33,000 nucleotides of DNA from Sporosarcina sp. E16_8 (GCF_017347095.1 NZ_JADPRZ010000042.1:1-33000), one strand, 5' to 3'; counted from the stretch's first letter, positions 6,465 to 14,711 are shown. Made by a program: numbers and translations. The notes: generated from the sequence alone by a model not told the origin.

Positions 6465-7652
6465 TTGAAAAAAATTCAAACGGCATGTATCGCCATCATA
6501 ACCCTGTTCCTATTTACACCAATCGCCCAAGCTAGCACCCTCGACGACGTCAAATTCTTCGTCGAGACCTACTACTATGGTGACATCCCTAAAAATCTCA
6601 ACACCATGAAAAACGTAGACGAAATCGTCAACTCACTCGACGAATACTCGCGCTATATGTCTGCTAGTGAATACCGTACCTATCTCTCAGCCGTTGCTAT
6701 GGATGAATACCAACCAACGCCGAACGTAGCAAAAACACCAACTAAATCACCACCCGCACCAGAACACCCGATCACATCATCCATGCTCTACGGCAACACC
6801 GGTTACATAAAAATCACCACCTTTTCCGCCGATCTGGGCAAGCAAGTGGAGGCGCACTGGACGAAGCTCAAAAAAGCCGGAGCTACCGGACTCATCATTG
6901 ACCTGCGCTATAACGGTGGTGGCTACGTCGACAGCGCCGAACAACTTCTTGGCTTTTACCAAGGAGTAAGCGACGCCTACTACCTCAAAACACGCGAAGG
7001 CAACAAAATGATCAAGCCGATTCCAACCAAAACGAAATTTCCGAAACAATCATATGTGCTCGTCAATCGCTATTCTGCATCTGCATCTGAAATCGTTGCA
7101 GCGTCCCTCATCGATCAGCAAGCCGCTACAATAGTAGGCGAGACGACGAAAGGGAAGGGCAGTGTCCAATCCTTCTTCGAATTCAATGATGGCAGTGCAC
7201 TCAAACTGACAATTGGGCACTTTACAGGACCTAAAGGAACACTAGTCCACAAAAAGGGTATCCAACCTAGCATCAAAACCGATTCGGACAAAGAACTGAC
7301 AGGCATCCATCAGCGACTCCTCAATGAGTCATTCAGCAACAAGCACTACAAAAAAATCGACAATCTCGACAATGTACCCACGACTAAAAAAATGACTGTC
7401 CAATTTACCCAGCCAATGAACTTTAACGACGCGCAGACGTCCCATAGTATAGAGCTCGTTAAAGTAGGCAGCGTAGCAGTCCCAATCACATTCAAACAAA
7501 AGGCCAACAACCTAATTGAAATCATCCCGAATAAAAACTTGCAACCAGGTGGCTCCTATGAACTCATCATCCATCCGGGCTTGAAAAATACCAACGGTCG
7601 TACAGTGAAACAAGGCACACACGTCCCAATCACCGTCAAAAGCGCCAGCTGA
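6465..7652 (+). CDS. Exported S41-family peptidase with C-terminal Ig-like (SbsA-type) domain
   Basis: This 395-residue protein starts at TTG, placed about ten bases after the Shine-Dalgarno AAAGGGGG; a GTG at 6444 overlaps that site and is unlikely. The signal peptide reads KKIQTACIAIITLFLFTPIA and ends at AQA. The S41 core has YIKITTFS, the LRYNGGGYVDSAEQ loop, SASASEIVAASLID and ETTKGKGSVQ. By alignment to E. coli Prc, the catalytic pair is Ser206 and Lys231, with Asp217 also conserved. The PDZ domain found in CtpA/CtpB is absent; a short Pro/Thr-rich linker lies where it would be. Residues from about 300 form a Big_5/SbsA-like Ig domain (MTVQFTQPMNF to SYELIIHPGLKN). A role in trimming surface proteins is plausible but inferred. 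Confidence 0.85.
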   Translation: MKKIQTACIAIITLFLFTPIAQASTLDDVKFFVETYYYGDIPKNLNTMKNVDEIVNSLDEYSRYMSASEYRTYLSAVAMDEYQPTPNVAKTPTKSPPAPEHPITSSMLYGNTGYIKITTFSADLGKQVEAHWTKLKKAGATGLIIDLRYNGGGYVDSAEQLLGFYQGVSDAYYLKTREGNKMIKPIPTKTKFPKQSYVLVNRYSASASEIVAASLIDQQAATIVGETTKGKGSVQSFFEFNDGSALKLTIGHFTGPKGTLVHKKGIQPSIKTDSDKELTGIHQRLLNESFSNKHYKKIDNLDNVPTTKKMTVQFTQPMNFNDAQTSHSIELVKVGSVAVPITFKQKANNLIEIIPNKNLQPGGSYELIIHPGLKNTNGRTVKQGTHVPITVKSAS

Positions 7653-7686
7653 TATACGCTGCGCCTAGCAACCTAAACACCGAATG

Positions 7687-7695
7687 TGTTATAAT
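7687..7695 (+). promoter_or_regulatory. Extended -10 promoter of the wecC-tagA operon
   Basis: TGTTATAAT combines the TGn extension with a perfect TATAAT (7690-7695). No good -35 is present. It lies 97 bp before the chosen wecC start, and in-frame codons upstream of 7792 overlap it, supporting the downstream start. Confidence 0.55.
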
Positions 7696-7791
7696 CAACA
7701 AATGTTTTACAATAGACAAGCACTACCAAAACATAATCGGTGCCAGTTACTTGCACCACGTCAAGAACTCCTAGAAAAGAGGAAATTCACT

Positions 7792-9096
7792 ATGAAATCC
7801 ACTATGAATAAAAATATATGCGTCATCGGACTAGGCTATATAGGCCTACCAACAGCAGTCATGTTCGCAAACAGCGGCGTCCGCGTACACGGCATGGACG
7901 TCAATGAAAAAGCAGTTAACATGATCGCTAACAAACAACTTCATATAGAAGAGAACGGACTTCAAGAGCGTCTGGAAGAAGCAATCGACAAGGGATACTT
8001 CACGGTTTCAACACAACCCGTCGAAGCAGACGTCTACATCGTGGCCGTCCCATCGCCTATTAACCCGGACAACACAGCAAACTTGGAGTACATCCGTAAA
8101 GCAACAGCGTCAATCGTTCCATACTTGAAAAAAGGGGCACTCGTTATTCTCGAATCAACAGTGCCACCAAAAACAGTAGAAAACGTTATGTTGCCTGAGC
8201 TTCGCAAGTCAAACCTAGAACTAGGCGTAGAACTATTCGTCTCACACTCACCAGAGCGCGTCATTCCAGGCAAGATCTTCGAAGAACTTATAAATAACGA
8301 CCGCATCGTCGGCGGCATCACACCTGAGTCCGCTGAAATGACAAAAGAACTCTACCAAACGTTCGTCCAAGGGGAAATCCACCTAACAGACGCAACAACA
8401 GCGGAACTCGTCAAAGTAATGGAAAACACCTACCGCGACGTTAACATCGCATTTGCCAATGAACTCGCAAAAATTGCTGAAACAATCGACGTCGACGTAT
8501 GGGAAGCCATCCGCTTTGCCAACTTCCACCCGCGTGTCAACATCCATACGCCAGGACCTGGTGTGGGCGGACATTGTATCGCAGTAGATCCTTGGTTCCT
8601 GGTGGAGTTAAGCCCGGAAAACTCGGACATCATTAAGAAGTCACGCCTAACGAACAACGGCATGCCGAAATTCACAGCGCAAAAAGCAAAAGCACTTCTC
8701 GAACTGCATGGCATTCAGGGCGGTAACGTCGCCGTACTAGGCCTTGCATTTAAAGCCGATGTCGACGATCTACGAGAAAGCCCTTCGACGGAAGTCATTA
8801 AAGAACTACAAAACTTGAATCTACAAGTAACGTCATTCGATCCACATATCAAAGAACTGCAACACCCGACACAACGCGCATCACTTGGCGAAGCGCTTCA
8901 AGACGTCGACCTGATTATCCTGACAACGGATCATACGGAATTCAAAAACCTGAATCCGGAAACAGTGAACACGGGCGACACCAAACCACTCGTACTCGAT
9001 ACGAAAAACGCACTCAACCGAGACAAGTGGGAACAAGCCGGATTCCGTTTCTTTAAGCTCGGCGATGGAAAAAACAAAGGACTTTCTTCTATATGA
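7792..9096 (+). CDS. wecC: UDP-N-acetyl-D-mannosamine dehydrogenase (WecC-type nucleotide-sugar dehydrogenase)
   Basis: This 434-residue protein is predicted to oxidise UDP-ManNAc to UDP-ManNAcA with NAD+. It has an N-terminal Rossmann motif (ICVIGLGYIGLPTA), a helical middle domain and the active-site stretch GPGVGGHCIAVDPWF with catalytic Cys262. The C-terminal domain carries VAVLGLAFKADVDDLRESPS. The GGHCIAVDPW form is typical of WecC rather than UDP-glucose dehydrogenases. The open frame begins earlier, but the ATG at 7792 follows AAGAGGAAA and the upstream part overlaps the promoter. It overlaps tagA by 4 bp (ATGA), so the two are translationally coupled. In SLH-bearing Bacillales, ManNAc or ManNAcA often occur in the secondary cell-wall polymer. 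Confidence 0.85.
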   Translation: MKSTMNKNICVIGLGYIGLPTAVMFANSGVRVHGMDVNEKAVNMIANKQLHIEENGLQERLEEAIDKGYFTVSTQPVEADVYIVAVPSPINPDNTANLEYIRKATASIVPYLKKGALVILESTVPPKTVENVMLPELRKSNLELGVELFVSHSPERVIPGKIFEELINNDRIVGGITPESAEMTKELYQTFVQGEIHLTDATTAELVKVMENTYRDVNIAFANELAKIAETIDVDVWEAIRFANFHPRVNIHTPGPGVGGHCIAVDPWFLVELSPENSDIIKKSRLTNNGMPKFTAQKAKALLELHGIQGGNVAVLGLAFKADVDDLRESPSTEVIKELQNLNLQVTSFDPHIKELQHPTQRASLGEALQDVDLIILTTDHTEFKNLNPETVNTGDTKPLVLDTKNALNRDKWEQAGFRFFKLGDGKNKGLSSI

Positions 9097-9809
9097 AGGA
9101 GACCATTCTAGGCGTAGAGGTCAACACCGAAAACTACGATGAGTTAATTCCGAAAGTCTTCCGCAACATCGAAGACAAGAAGAAATCACTCGTCGTAGCC
9201 ATCAACCCGGAAAAGCTGATGAAAGCAAAAGAAGACCCGAAACTCAAAGCGCTCCTTAACAGAGCCGAGTTCCAAATCCCGGACGGCATTGGCGTTATCA
9301 TCGCGTCCAAACTAAAAAAAGGCAGTATCTCATCACGCATTACCGGAATTGACATGATGGACCGTATCGTTAGGGAAGCCGCACGTACTGGACATGCAGT
9401 TTTCCTGTACGGTGCGAAACCCGGTGTTGCCGATAAGGCGGCACAACAACTTAAACAAACCTATCCAGACCTTATCGTAGCAGGAACGCAGGATGGCTAT
9501 GAATCTGACACTAGTAAAGTGATAGACACTATCAATAAAGCAAAGCCCGATATCCTATTCGTTGCGATGGGTTCTCCAAAACAAGAGCAATGGATCGAAC
9601 AACATAGGGATAACCTATACCCAACACTCTACCAAGGCGTCGGCGGTTCATTCGACGTCCTTGCGGGGAACGTCAAGCGCGCCCCAGCCGCATTCCAGCG
9701 AATGGGCGCGGAGTGGTTATACCGTCTACTAAAAGAACCAAGTCGCCTAAAAAGGCAAATGGATCTACCAAAATTCTTATTTGAAGTTTTTACACAAAAA
9801 AAAGGTTGA
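9093..9809 (+). CDS. tagA: WecG/TagA/CpsF family glycosyltransferase (GT26)
   Basis: This 238-residue GT26 enzyme is predicted to transfer an N-acetylmannosamine-type residue from its UDP donor to GlcNAc-diphospho-undecaprenol at the inner membrane face. Recognisable motifs are VVAINPEKLM, IPDGIGVI with the likely catalytic Asp64, RITGIDMMDRI, FLYGAKPGVADKAA, VAMGSPKQEQWI and the C-terminal GAEWLYRLLKEPSRLKRQ, the appendage that anchors TagA to membranes. The ATGA overlap with wecC indicates coupled translation and suggests use of UDP-ManNAcA (WecG-like) or a shared ManNAc pool. In Paenibacillus alvei TagA is reported to act in making the SLH-binding wall polymer, which fits the many SLH proteins nearby. 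Classical teichoic-acid linkage synthesis is the alternative. No Tag/Tar genes are adjacent. Confidence 0.85.
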   Translation: MKETILGVEVNTENYDELIPKVFRNIEDKKKSLVVAINPEKLMKAKEDPKLKALLNRAEFQIPDGIGVIIASKLKKGSISSRITGIDMMDRIVREAARTGHAVFLYGAKPGVADKAAQQLKQTYPDLIVAGTQDGYESDTSKVIDTINKAKPDILFVAMGSPKQEQWIEQHRDNLYPTLYQGVGGSFDVLAGNVKRAPAAFQRMGAEWLYRLLKEPSRLKRQMDLPKFLFEVFTQKKG

Positions 9810-9922
9810 CACTCTTGTATTCTAGTAAAGACGATGCTAGAATATTAAAGTGTAAGGATAATTTCCTCTATAACATATATAACAAAAGCCATGCAGATCG
9901 AAATCGGTTGGTTGACCACACA

Positions 9923-9960
9923 AAAGACTTGAACAGTTCCCATCTGTTTGAGTCTTTTTT
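9923..9960 (+). terminator. Intrinsic terminator of the wecC-tagA operon
   Basis: AAAGACTTGAACAG (9923-9936) pairs over 14 positions, with two wobbles, with CTGTTTGAGTCTTT (9944-9957), followed by a run of T. It lies about 115 bp past the tagA stop codon; the intervening bases hold no convincing gene. Confidence 0.85.
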
Positions 9961-9977
9961 GTCCTCTGAAAAGCGAA

Positions 9978-10074
9978 AGGCGCCGTCTAGATGCGGCAGG
10001 CATAAGACGAATTGGCGAAGCGGCGCACTTTGCCGCACAGCCGAGTCGGCTTATGACCCGAGCATCTGGCGCCT
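9978..10074. repeat. Large imperfect palindrome, probable dispersed intergenic repeat
   Basis: Nested inverted arms are visible: AGGCGCC (9978-9984) with GGCGCCT (10068-10074), AGATGC (9989-9994) with GCATCT (10062-10067), CATAAG (10001-10006) with CTTATG (10050-10055), and GCGGC (10020-10024) with GCCGC (10032-10036). The outer flanks GAAAAGCG and TAGCCTAGACAC resemble ends of large palindromic repeats common in Bacillales intergenic DNA, from memory rather than a search. It is locally GC-rich in an AT-rich gap. A smaller ACCGAA/TTCGGT hairpin follows at 10089-10108. Confidence 0.6.
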
Positions 10075-10132
10075 GTAGCCTAGACACCACCGAAAAGCGG
10101 AATTCGGTAATCAAGAAACCTAACCTAAGTAC

Positions 10133-10176
10133 GCCGCATCCTGCGGCAATATCTATGAAACTCACATCCTGTGAGT
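10133..10176. other. Two perfect hairpins with the same CATCCTG apex
   Basis: GCCGCA-TCC-TGCGGC (10133-10147) and ACTCACA-TCC-TGTGAGT (10160-10176) have different stems but identical apex sequence CATCCTG. They are 12 bp apart. Neither is followed by a T tract, so they are not obvious terminators. They may belong to a structured RNA or a duplicated protein-binding site. The rest of 9961-10480 holds the palindrome at 9978 and no gene. Confidence 0.45.
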
Positions 10177-10483
10177 CTCCAAACATCTGCTACCCGGAAA
10201 CTAGCCCCCGAAATATGTACGTCACCAATTACAGGAAGAATGACCGACAATCCTCCCCCGTTTGGAAAGAAAACCATTTTCCGCCATAAATTCAAAACAG
10301 AAGAAATTAAAAGAATTCGACGTTAATATGGACCTTAAAAACCATGGAATTCCCACTTAAACACGCATAGGTAAGGCGAAAAGACTGGATGCCACGAAAG
10401 AAATTCCAAATACATAATCAGCAGTAACTAGACACTAATAATTGAAATGGTTCTGTAACTTTAAACCAAAATCCGTAAAATAC

Positions 10484-10511
10484 TTGATATATATCAGATA
10501 TGCGGTAGAAT
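10484..10511 (+). promoter_or_regulatory. Upstream S-layer promoter candidate with overlapping palindrome
   Basis: TTGATA (10484-10489) and TAGAAT (10506-10511) are spaced 16 bp. A perfect 12-bp palindrome TGATATATATCA (10485-10496) covers the -35 and could be an operator. Confidence 0.45.
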
Positions 10512-10575
10512 GATAGAAGTGGCTCAGGAGTCTAGTATTTATTTACAAGGCTTTTACTATATTACCAACTTACAA

Positions 10576-10604
10576 TTGACATCCTGTTCGCAACTATCTA
10601 TAAT
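10576..10604 (+). promoter_or_regulatory. Strong SigA promoter of the S-layer gene
   Basis: TTGACA (10576-10581), a 17-bp spacer and TATAAT (10599-10604) form a perfect consensus promoter. Transcription would start near 10611, leaving a leader of about 80 nt. Strong promoters with long leaders are typical of S-layer genes. Another TTGACA at 10649 lacks a good -10. Confidence 0.8.
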
Positions 10605-10691
10605 TTAATCTGTAATGACTTCTATCTTTCATTTTGCCGTGGAAGTAGTTGACACAAATTTATTTTCTATCTAAGAGGAGGAAATTATTCA

Positions 10692-13600
10692 ATGGCTAAC
10701 CAACCATCTAAGTACAGCAAATTTTTAGTAGGGGCTGCATCAGCAGCACTAGTAGCATCCGCAGTAGCACCAGTAGCAAGCGCGGCAGATTTCAAAGATA
10801 CGAAAGGTAACACGCACGAAACAGCTATAAACGCTCTTTCTGATGCAGGCGTTATCTCAGGCTACACAGACGGTACATTCTTGCCAAACAAAACGTTGTC
10901 TCGTTCTGACGTTGTGAAATTAATGGGTAAATGGCTTGTAGCTGAAGGTTCAGTAGTACCAACAGATTACAAAACAAACCCACGTTTCTCAGATCTTAAA
11001 TCTACATCTAACGACGAGCTTCTAAAATATGCTGCAGTTGTTAAAGACAACGGTGTATTCGTAGGAACTCCAGATGGTAAATTAGACGCTACAGGTAACA
11101 TCACTCGTGAAAACATGGCAGTCGTTCTTGTTCGCGCATTTGACCGCGTTCATGAAATCGATCTTACAACTTATGTTGCAGGACAAGATTTCAAAAAAGA
11201 CGTTACTGATCTAGGAAAAGCGAAAGCTGAAGCACGTCCAGCAATCGAAGTTCTTGATTTCTTCGACATCACGAACCCGGCTGCACCAGCGTTCAATCCT
11301 AAGGAAACAACTACTCGCGGACAGTTCGCTACATTCCTTTACAAAACTACAAAAACTGATTTCTCTAAAGTTACATCTGGAGTAGTAGGATCTGCAGCTG
11401 TTAAGGCTGTTAACGCTACAACTGTTGAAGTAACTTTCAAAGATGCAGTTGATAACATCAACTCTCTTAACTTCAAAATTGACGGATTGACTGTTTCTAA
11501 CGCAGCAGTTAAGCAATCTGACAACAAAACAGTAGTATTGACTACTGCAGTTCAAAAAGGCGGAGAGAAATACACTGTAACATTGAATGAAAAAGCAATT
11601 GGTTCATTCAACGGTATTTCTACAGTAATCCCGACTTCAATCAAAATCACTACACAGTCAGTTCAAGGTAAAGTAGGAGCTCAAGCTATCCTTTCTGCTG
11701 ATGTAGGCGTTAAACAAGCAGGTATTCCTGTAACATTCAACGTTAAAGCTGATACAAATACTACTCTTAACAAAGACCAAGTGTTTGAAGCGGTAACAAA
11801 TGCAGACGGAATTGCACAATTCTCTTACACACAATATGCTGCTGGAACTGATTCAGTTGTAGCTTATCCAACAGGAGCACCTGCTGTTCGTAGCCTTGGT
11901 TATGTATTCTGGGGAGTTGACACAATTCTTACAGTAGAAGACGTAACTGCAGGCGCTACAGTGAATAACGGTGCTAACAAAACATACAAAGTGAAATACC
12001 TTGATCCGAAAACTGGTAAACCAGTTGCAGGTAAGAGATTTGTAGTTTCATTTGAAGAAAACATCAACGTTAATGTTAACCAATTGTCAAAAGCAAAAGT
12101 TAACAACGTTGAGCCAGCACAATTGTTGAATGGTAACGCACCAACTGGAGCTGTAGTTATTACAGACGCTAAAGGTGAAGCTACTTTCACTGTAACTGGT
12201 GAAAACACAGCTGTTACTCCAATCGTATTTGAACAAAACCTAGTTTCTAACACGCCAACTTCTACAGTGTATTCATATACTTACACTAATGACTTGCTAC
12301 AAGCTAAAGCATCTAAAGTAACATTCGGCGCAGTTCAAGCGGATTACAAAATCGTATTGAAGCGTGATGGTCTTGAAGAAGCTGCTAAAGGTCTAGCAAA
12401 CGGACGTGAGTACACAGTAGTTGTTACAGACAAAGACGGTAAAGTTGCTAAAAACGAAACTGTTAATGTTGGATTCAACGAAGTTCTTGATGGTGAAATT
12501 GGTACGCAAACTGCTGCTCAATTCATCAAAGAAGATGCTGCTGAAAATCCATACTACGCAGGTAAACAAATTACTGTACTAACAAACGCAAAAGGTGAAG
12601 CAACATTTGTTATTGGTAGTGAAAATAACAAAGACTATGCAACTCCAATTGCTTGGATCGATGTAAACAGTGCAGATGCAAATGAAGGTAAACTTGACAA
12701 AACTGAACCATCAACTGTAGGCGAAATAACTTATTTCGCAGATGCTAAATTAGCTGGTGCGGCTCTAACAACGTACAATGCTGCAGGTGATAAAACTAAA
12801 TCCATCGACGCTAGCCAACCAGCTACATTCAAGGTTGCTCTAACTAACCAAAGTGGAAAAGCAATTACTTTAGCTTCAGCTGGTTATAATACTATGGAAA
12901 CTAGCTTCACAGTTTATAACACTGGTGCTAATGAAATCCTAGTAGCTGGACAAAAAGTATCACCAAACCGTAGTTATACAGTTTCAGCAACTAATGCTCA
13001 ATCTATTGATGTGACATCTGTAGATGGCAAATCAACGTCTGTACGTGTTCTTGCTAACGGTGTTGCTAGATCAACTACTGGATCAGTACTTGATTATAAC
13101 TTCACTAGCTCAGAAACTACAGCTACGTTCACAGCATCTACTGAAGTTCCTGCACTTTACACAGGTGTTGTAGCATCATATGATTCTGTTGCTAAGACAC
13201 TTAAATTTGATGGTAAAAACCCTGTTAATTACACAGGTACAGGCTACAAATACTTCGGTGGTAACGGTGCAACATTAGCGAATGCAAATGATTTCATCAA
13301 AGAATTAACTAAGGGTGGAACAGCGGTTGTTACTCGTAGTGTAGATGCAGACAACGTTGCAACGTTTAGCATTGTTAGTATTGCTGGTGGAGCAGGTACA
13401 CCGGTTGACACTAAAGCGGTAGCAAAACAAACTGTAACTGGTACACTAGCGTTTAATGATACAGCTTATGACGTATCAGATGCAGCTGAAACAGCTATTT
13501 TAACTGTAAAAGACGCTGATTTAAATATTAGTACAACTAATATTGACACAACAACTGTAGCGGTTAAAGATTCTGCTAACAAGACTGCTGAGTTTACACT

Positions 13601-14408
13601 TACTGAAACTGGAGTAAATACAGGCGAATTCACATTAGTACTTACATCAGGTCAATTAAGTACTTTCAGTGCTGGTACATTGACAGCTACTTACGTTGAT
13701 GCTAAAAACACTGGTGGTGTACAACAAACAATTACTGCTACTGCTACATTGAAAGTATTAGCTGGAGCACTTGATTCAACATTTACACAAGGTGCAGCTA
13801 CTGTCGATGCTAAAGTAGCTGAGTATACTTCTAAATCAATTGCTACAGGTCGTACATTTGTATCAGGTGAAGGATTCTCATTAGCTATTGATGCATCTGC
13901 TGCTACACCAATTGATTTAGACGGTAAAGTAGGAGCTCAAGGAGTTGTTACTGCAATTAATGCGAAATTCCCAGGAGCAGCAACTCTATCTGGTGATAAA
14001 GTAGTAATCAAAGGTTCATTAGCAACTACTGCAACTGGAAAAGTAACAGTTACTCTATCTAATGTTACTAATGAAATCCTTGATGCTGCTAAAGTTGGTG
14101 CTGATAGTGTTCCTGCAACTAAAGCTAAAGTAGTATTCCAAATTGCTTCACCACTAGCTGTCGGTGAAAAAATTAAAGTTGGTACTGCAACTTACACTGT
14201 AGTAGCACAAGATGCTGCTACTGTAGGAGCAAACGAATTTAAAGTTGGTACATCAGCTGTAGAACAAGCAGCAAACTTTGTTGCTGCGTATAATACAGCT
14301 ACAAGCACTACAAATGCATCAGTTCCAGCACTTTCAGATACAGTTACTATTGTACTTGGCGCTGATGGCGTTACTGTAACTGACCCTGCTATTCAACTAA
14401 CGAAATAA
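10692..14408 (+). CDS. Major S-layer protein with three N-terminal SLH domains
   Basis: This 1238-residue protein probably forms the crystalline surface layer. Residues 1-31 are a signal peptide (SKFLVGAASAALVASAVAPV, cleaved after ASA). SLH domains lie at about 33-82, 98-150 and 167-220 with LSRS, ITRE and TTRG motifs in place of the canonical TRAE/TRAQ. The remainder is Thr/Ala/Val/Asn-rich beta-sandwich sequence, including Ig-like modules such as VKAVNATTVEVTFKDAV, without cysteine. Length and architecture match Lysinibacillus SbpA (about 1268 residues) and Sporosarcina SslA. AGGAGG lies ten bases before ATG. Codon use is strongly biased towards T/A-ended codons, unlike the C-ended codons of 1-9 kb, consistent with very high expression. 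A strong promoter precedes it and a terminator follows at 14478. Confidence 0.93.
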   Translation: MANQPSKYSKFLVGAASAALVASAVAPVASAADFKDTKGNTHETAINALSDAGVISGYTDGTFLPNKTLSRSDVVKLMGKWLVAEGSVVPTDYKTNPRFSDLKSTSNDELLKYAAVVKDNGVFVGTPDGKLDATGNITRENMAVVLVRAFDRVHEIDLTTYVAGQDFKKDVTDLGKAKAEARPAIEVLDFFDITNPAAPAFNPKETTTRGQFATFLYKTTKTDFSKVTSGVVGSAAVKAVNATTVEVTFKDAVDNINSLNFKIDGLTVSNAAVKQSDNKTVVLTTAVQKGGEKYTVTLNEKAIGSFNGISTVIPTSIKITTQSVQGKVGAQAILSADVGVKQAGIPVTFNVKADTNTTLNKDQVFEAVTNADGIAQFSYTQYAAGTDSVVAYPTGAPAVRSLGYVFWGVDTILTVEDVTAGATVNNGANKTYKVKYLDPKTGKPVAGKRFVVSFEENINVNVNQLSKAKVNNVEPAQLLNGNAPTGAVVITDAKGEATFTVTGENTAVTPIVFEQNLVSNTPTSTVYSYTYTNDLLQAKASKVTFGAVQADYKIVLKRDGLEEAAKGLANGREYTVVVTDKDGKVAKNETVNVGFNEVLDGEIGTQTAAQFIKEDAAENPYYAGKQITVLTNAKGEATFVIGSENNKDYATPIAWIDVNSADANEGKLDKTEPSTVGEITYFADAKLAGAALTTYNAAGDKTKSIDASQPATFKVALTNQSGKAITLASAGYNTMETSFTVYNTGANEILVAGQKVSPNRSYTVSATNAQSIDVTSVDGKSTSVRVLANGVARSTTGSVLDYNFTSSETTATFTASTEVPALYTGVVASYDSVAKTLKFDGKNPVNYTGTGYKYFGGNGATLANANDFIKELTKGGTAVVTRSVDADNVATFSIVSIAGGAGTPVDTKAVAKQTVTGTLAFNDTAYDVSDAAETAILTVKDADLNISTTNIDTTTVAVKDSANKTAEFTLTETGVNTGEFTLVLTSGQLSTFSAGTLTATYVDAKNTGGVQQTITATATLKVLAGALDSTFTQGAATVDAKVAEYTSKSIATGRTFVSGEGFSLAIDASAATPIDLDGKVGAQGVVTAINAKFPGAATLSGDKVVIKGSLATTATGKVTVTLSNVTNEILDAAKVGADSVPATKAKVVFQIASPLAVGEKIKVGTATYTVVAQDAATVGANEFKVGTSAVEQAANFVAAYNTATSTTNASVPALSDTVTIVLGADGVTVTDPAIQLTK

Positions 14409-14415
14409 AAAGTAC

Positions 14416-14426
14416 GTGCCTGTACA
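14416..14426. repeat. Solo GTGCCTGTACA element after the S-layer stop codon
   Basis: It differs at one base from the terminal repeat GTGCCTGTGCA of the 144-bp element at 14556-14699. It starts eight bases past the stop codon, like the copy at 28018 after the LRR gene. Confidence 0.4.
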
Positions 14427-14477
14427 CGATACAATTCAAACGCTAATCAGATAAATTGAGAAGTGAATGAAGGAGAG

Positions 14478-14514
14478 AGTCTTCTAACCGAGAAATTGGT
14501 TGGGAGGCTTTTTT
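14478..14514 (+). terminator. Intrinsic terminator of the S-layer gene
   Basis: AGTCTTCTAACC (14478-14489) pairs with GGTTGGGAGGCT (14498-14509), 12 positions including wobbles, followed by T6. Confidence 0.8.
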
Positions 14515-14555
14515 CTGTTCTGACTGTATCTACTTTTTTTTCATTTAAATTTCAG

Positions 14556-14699
14556 GTACCTGTGCACGACACTACTCAGTCAATTCACTACAATTACATA
14601 TTTATTAGTTGAGGAATAGAGAAATAGCTAATTATCTAAACCCTTATGAGTTTTTATGTAATTGTATGAATTGTTGGTTGTTTTTTGTTGCACAGGCAC
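14556..14699. repeat. MITE-like element, 144 bp, copy 1
   Basis: The ends are imperfect inverted repeats: GTACCTGTGCA at 14556-14566 and TGCACAGGCAC at 14689-14699 (reverse complement GTGCCTGTGCA). The interior contains TATTAGTTGAGGAATAGAG and GAGTTTTTATG blocks that recur in copy 2 at 14919; the first also recurs in the partial copy at 30114. No coding capacity is seen. A small non-autonomous mobile element is the simplest reading. Confidence 0.6.
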
Positions 14700-14711
14700 G
14701 CACACAATTAG

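Noticed and set aside
9806..9843. TTGACA at the end of tagA as a promoter
   Set aside because: No -10 box at 15-19 bp; the only TAGAAT is 26 bp downstream.
9806..10078. Open frame of 90 codons after tagA
   Set aside because: It runs through the tagA terminator hairpin and into the GC-rich palindrome, lacks its own ribosome-binding site and resembles no protein family.
9948..10289. Frames of about 113 codons on both strands of the gap before the S-layer gene
   Set aside because: They are generated by the palindrome and hairpins at 9978-10176; inverted repeats readily open frames on both strands.
10300..10430. Candidate riboswitch upstream of the S-layer gene (GGAATT ... AATTCC closing stem around GGTAAGGCGAAAAG)
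   Set aside because: Motifs of c-di-GMP, SAM, purine and other known classes were not matched, and the segment is upstream of both promoters, so it would not be in the S-layer mRNA.
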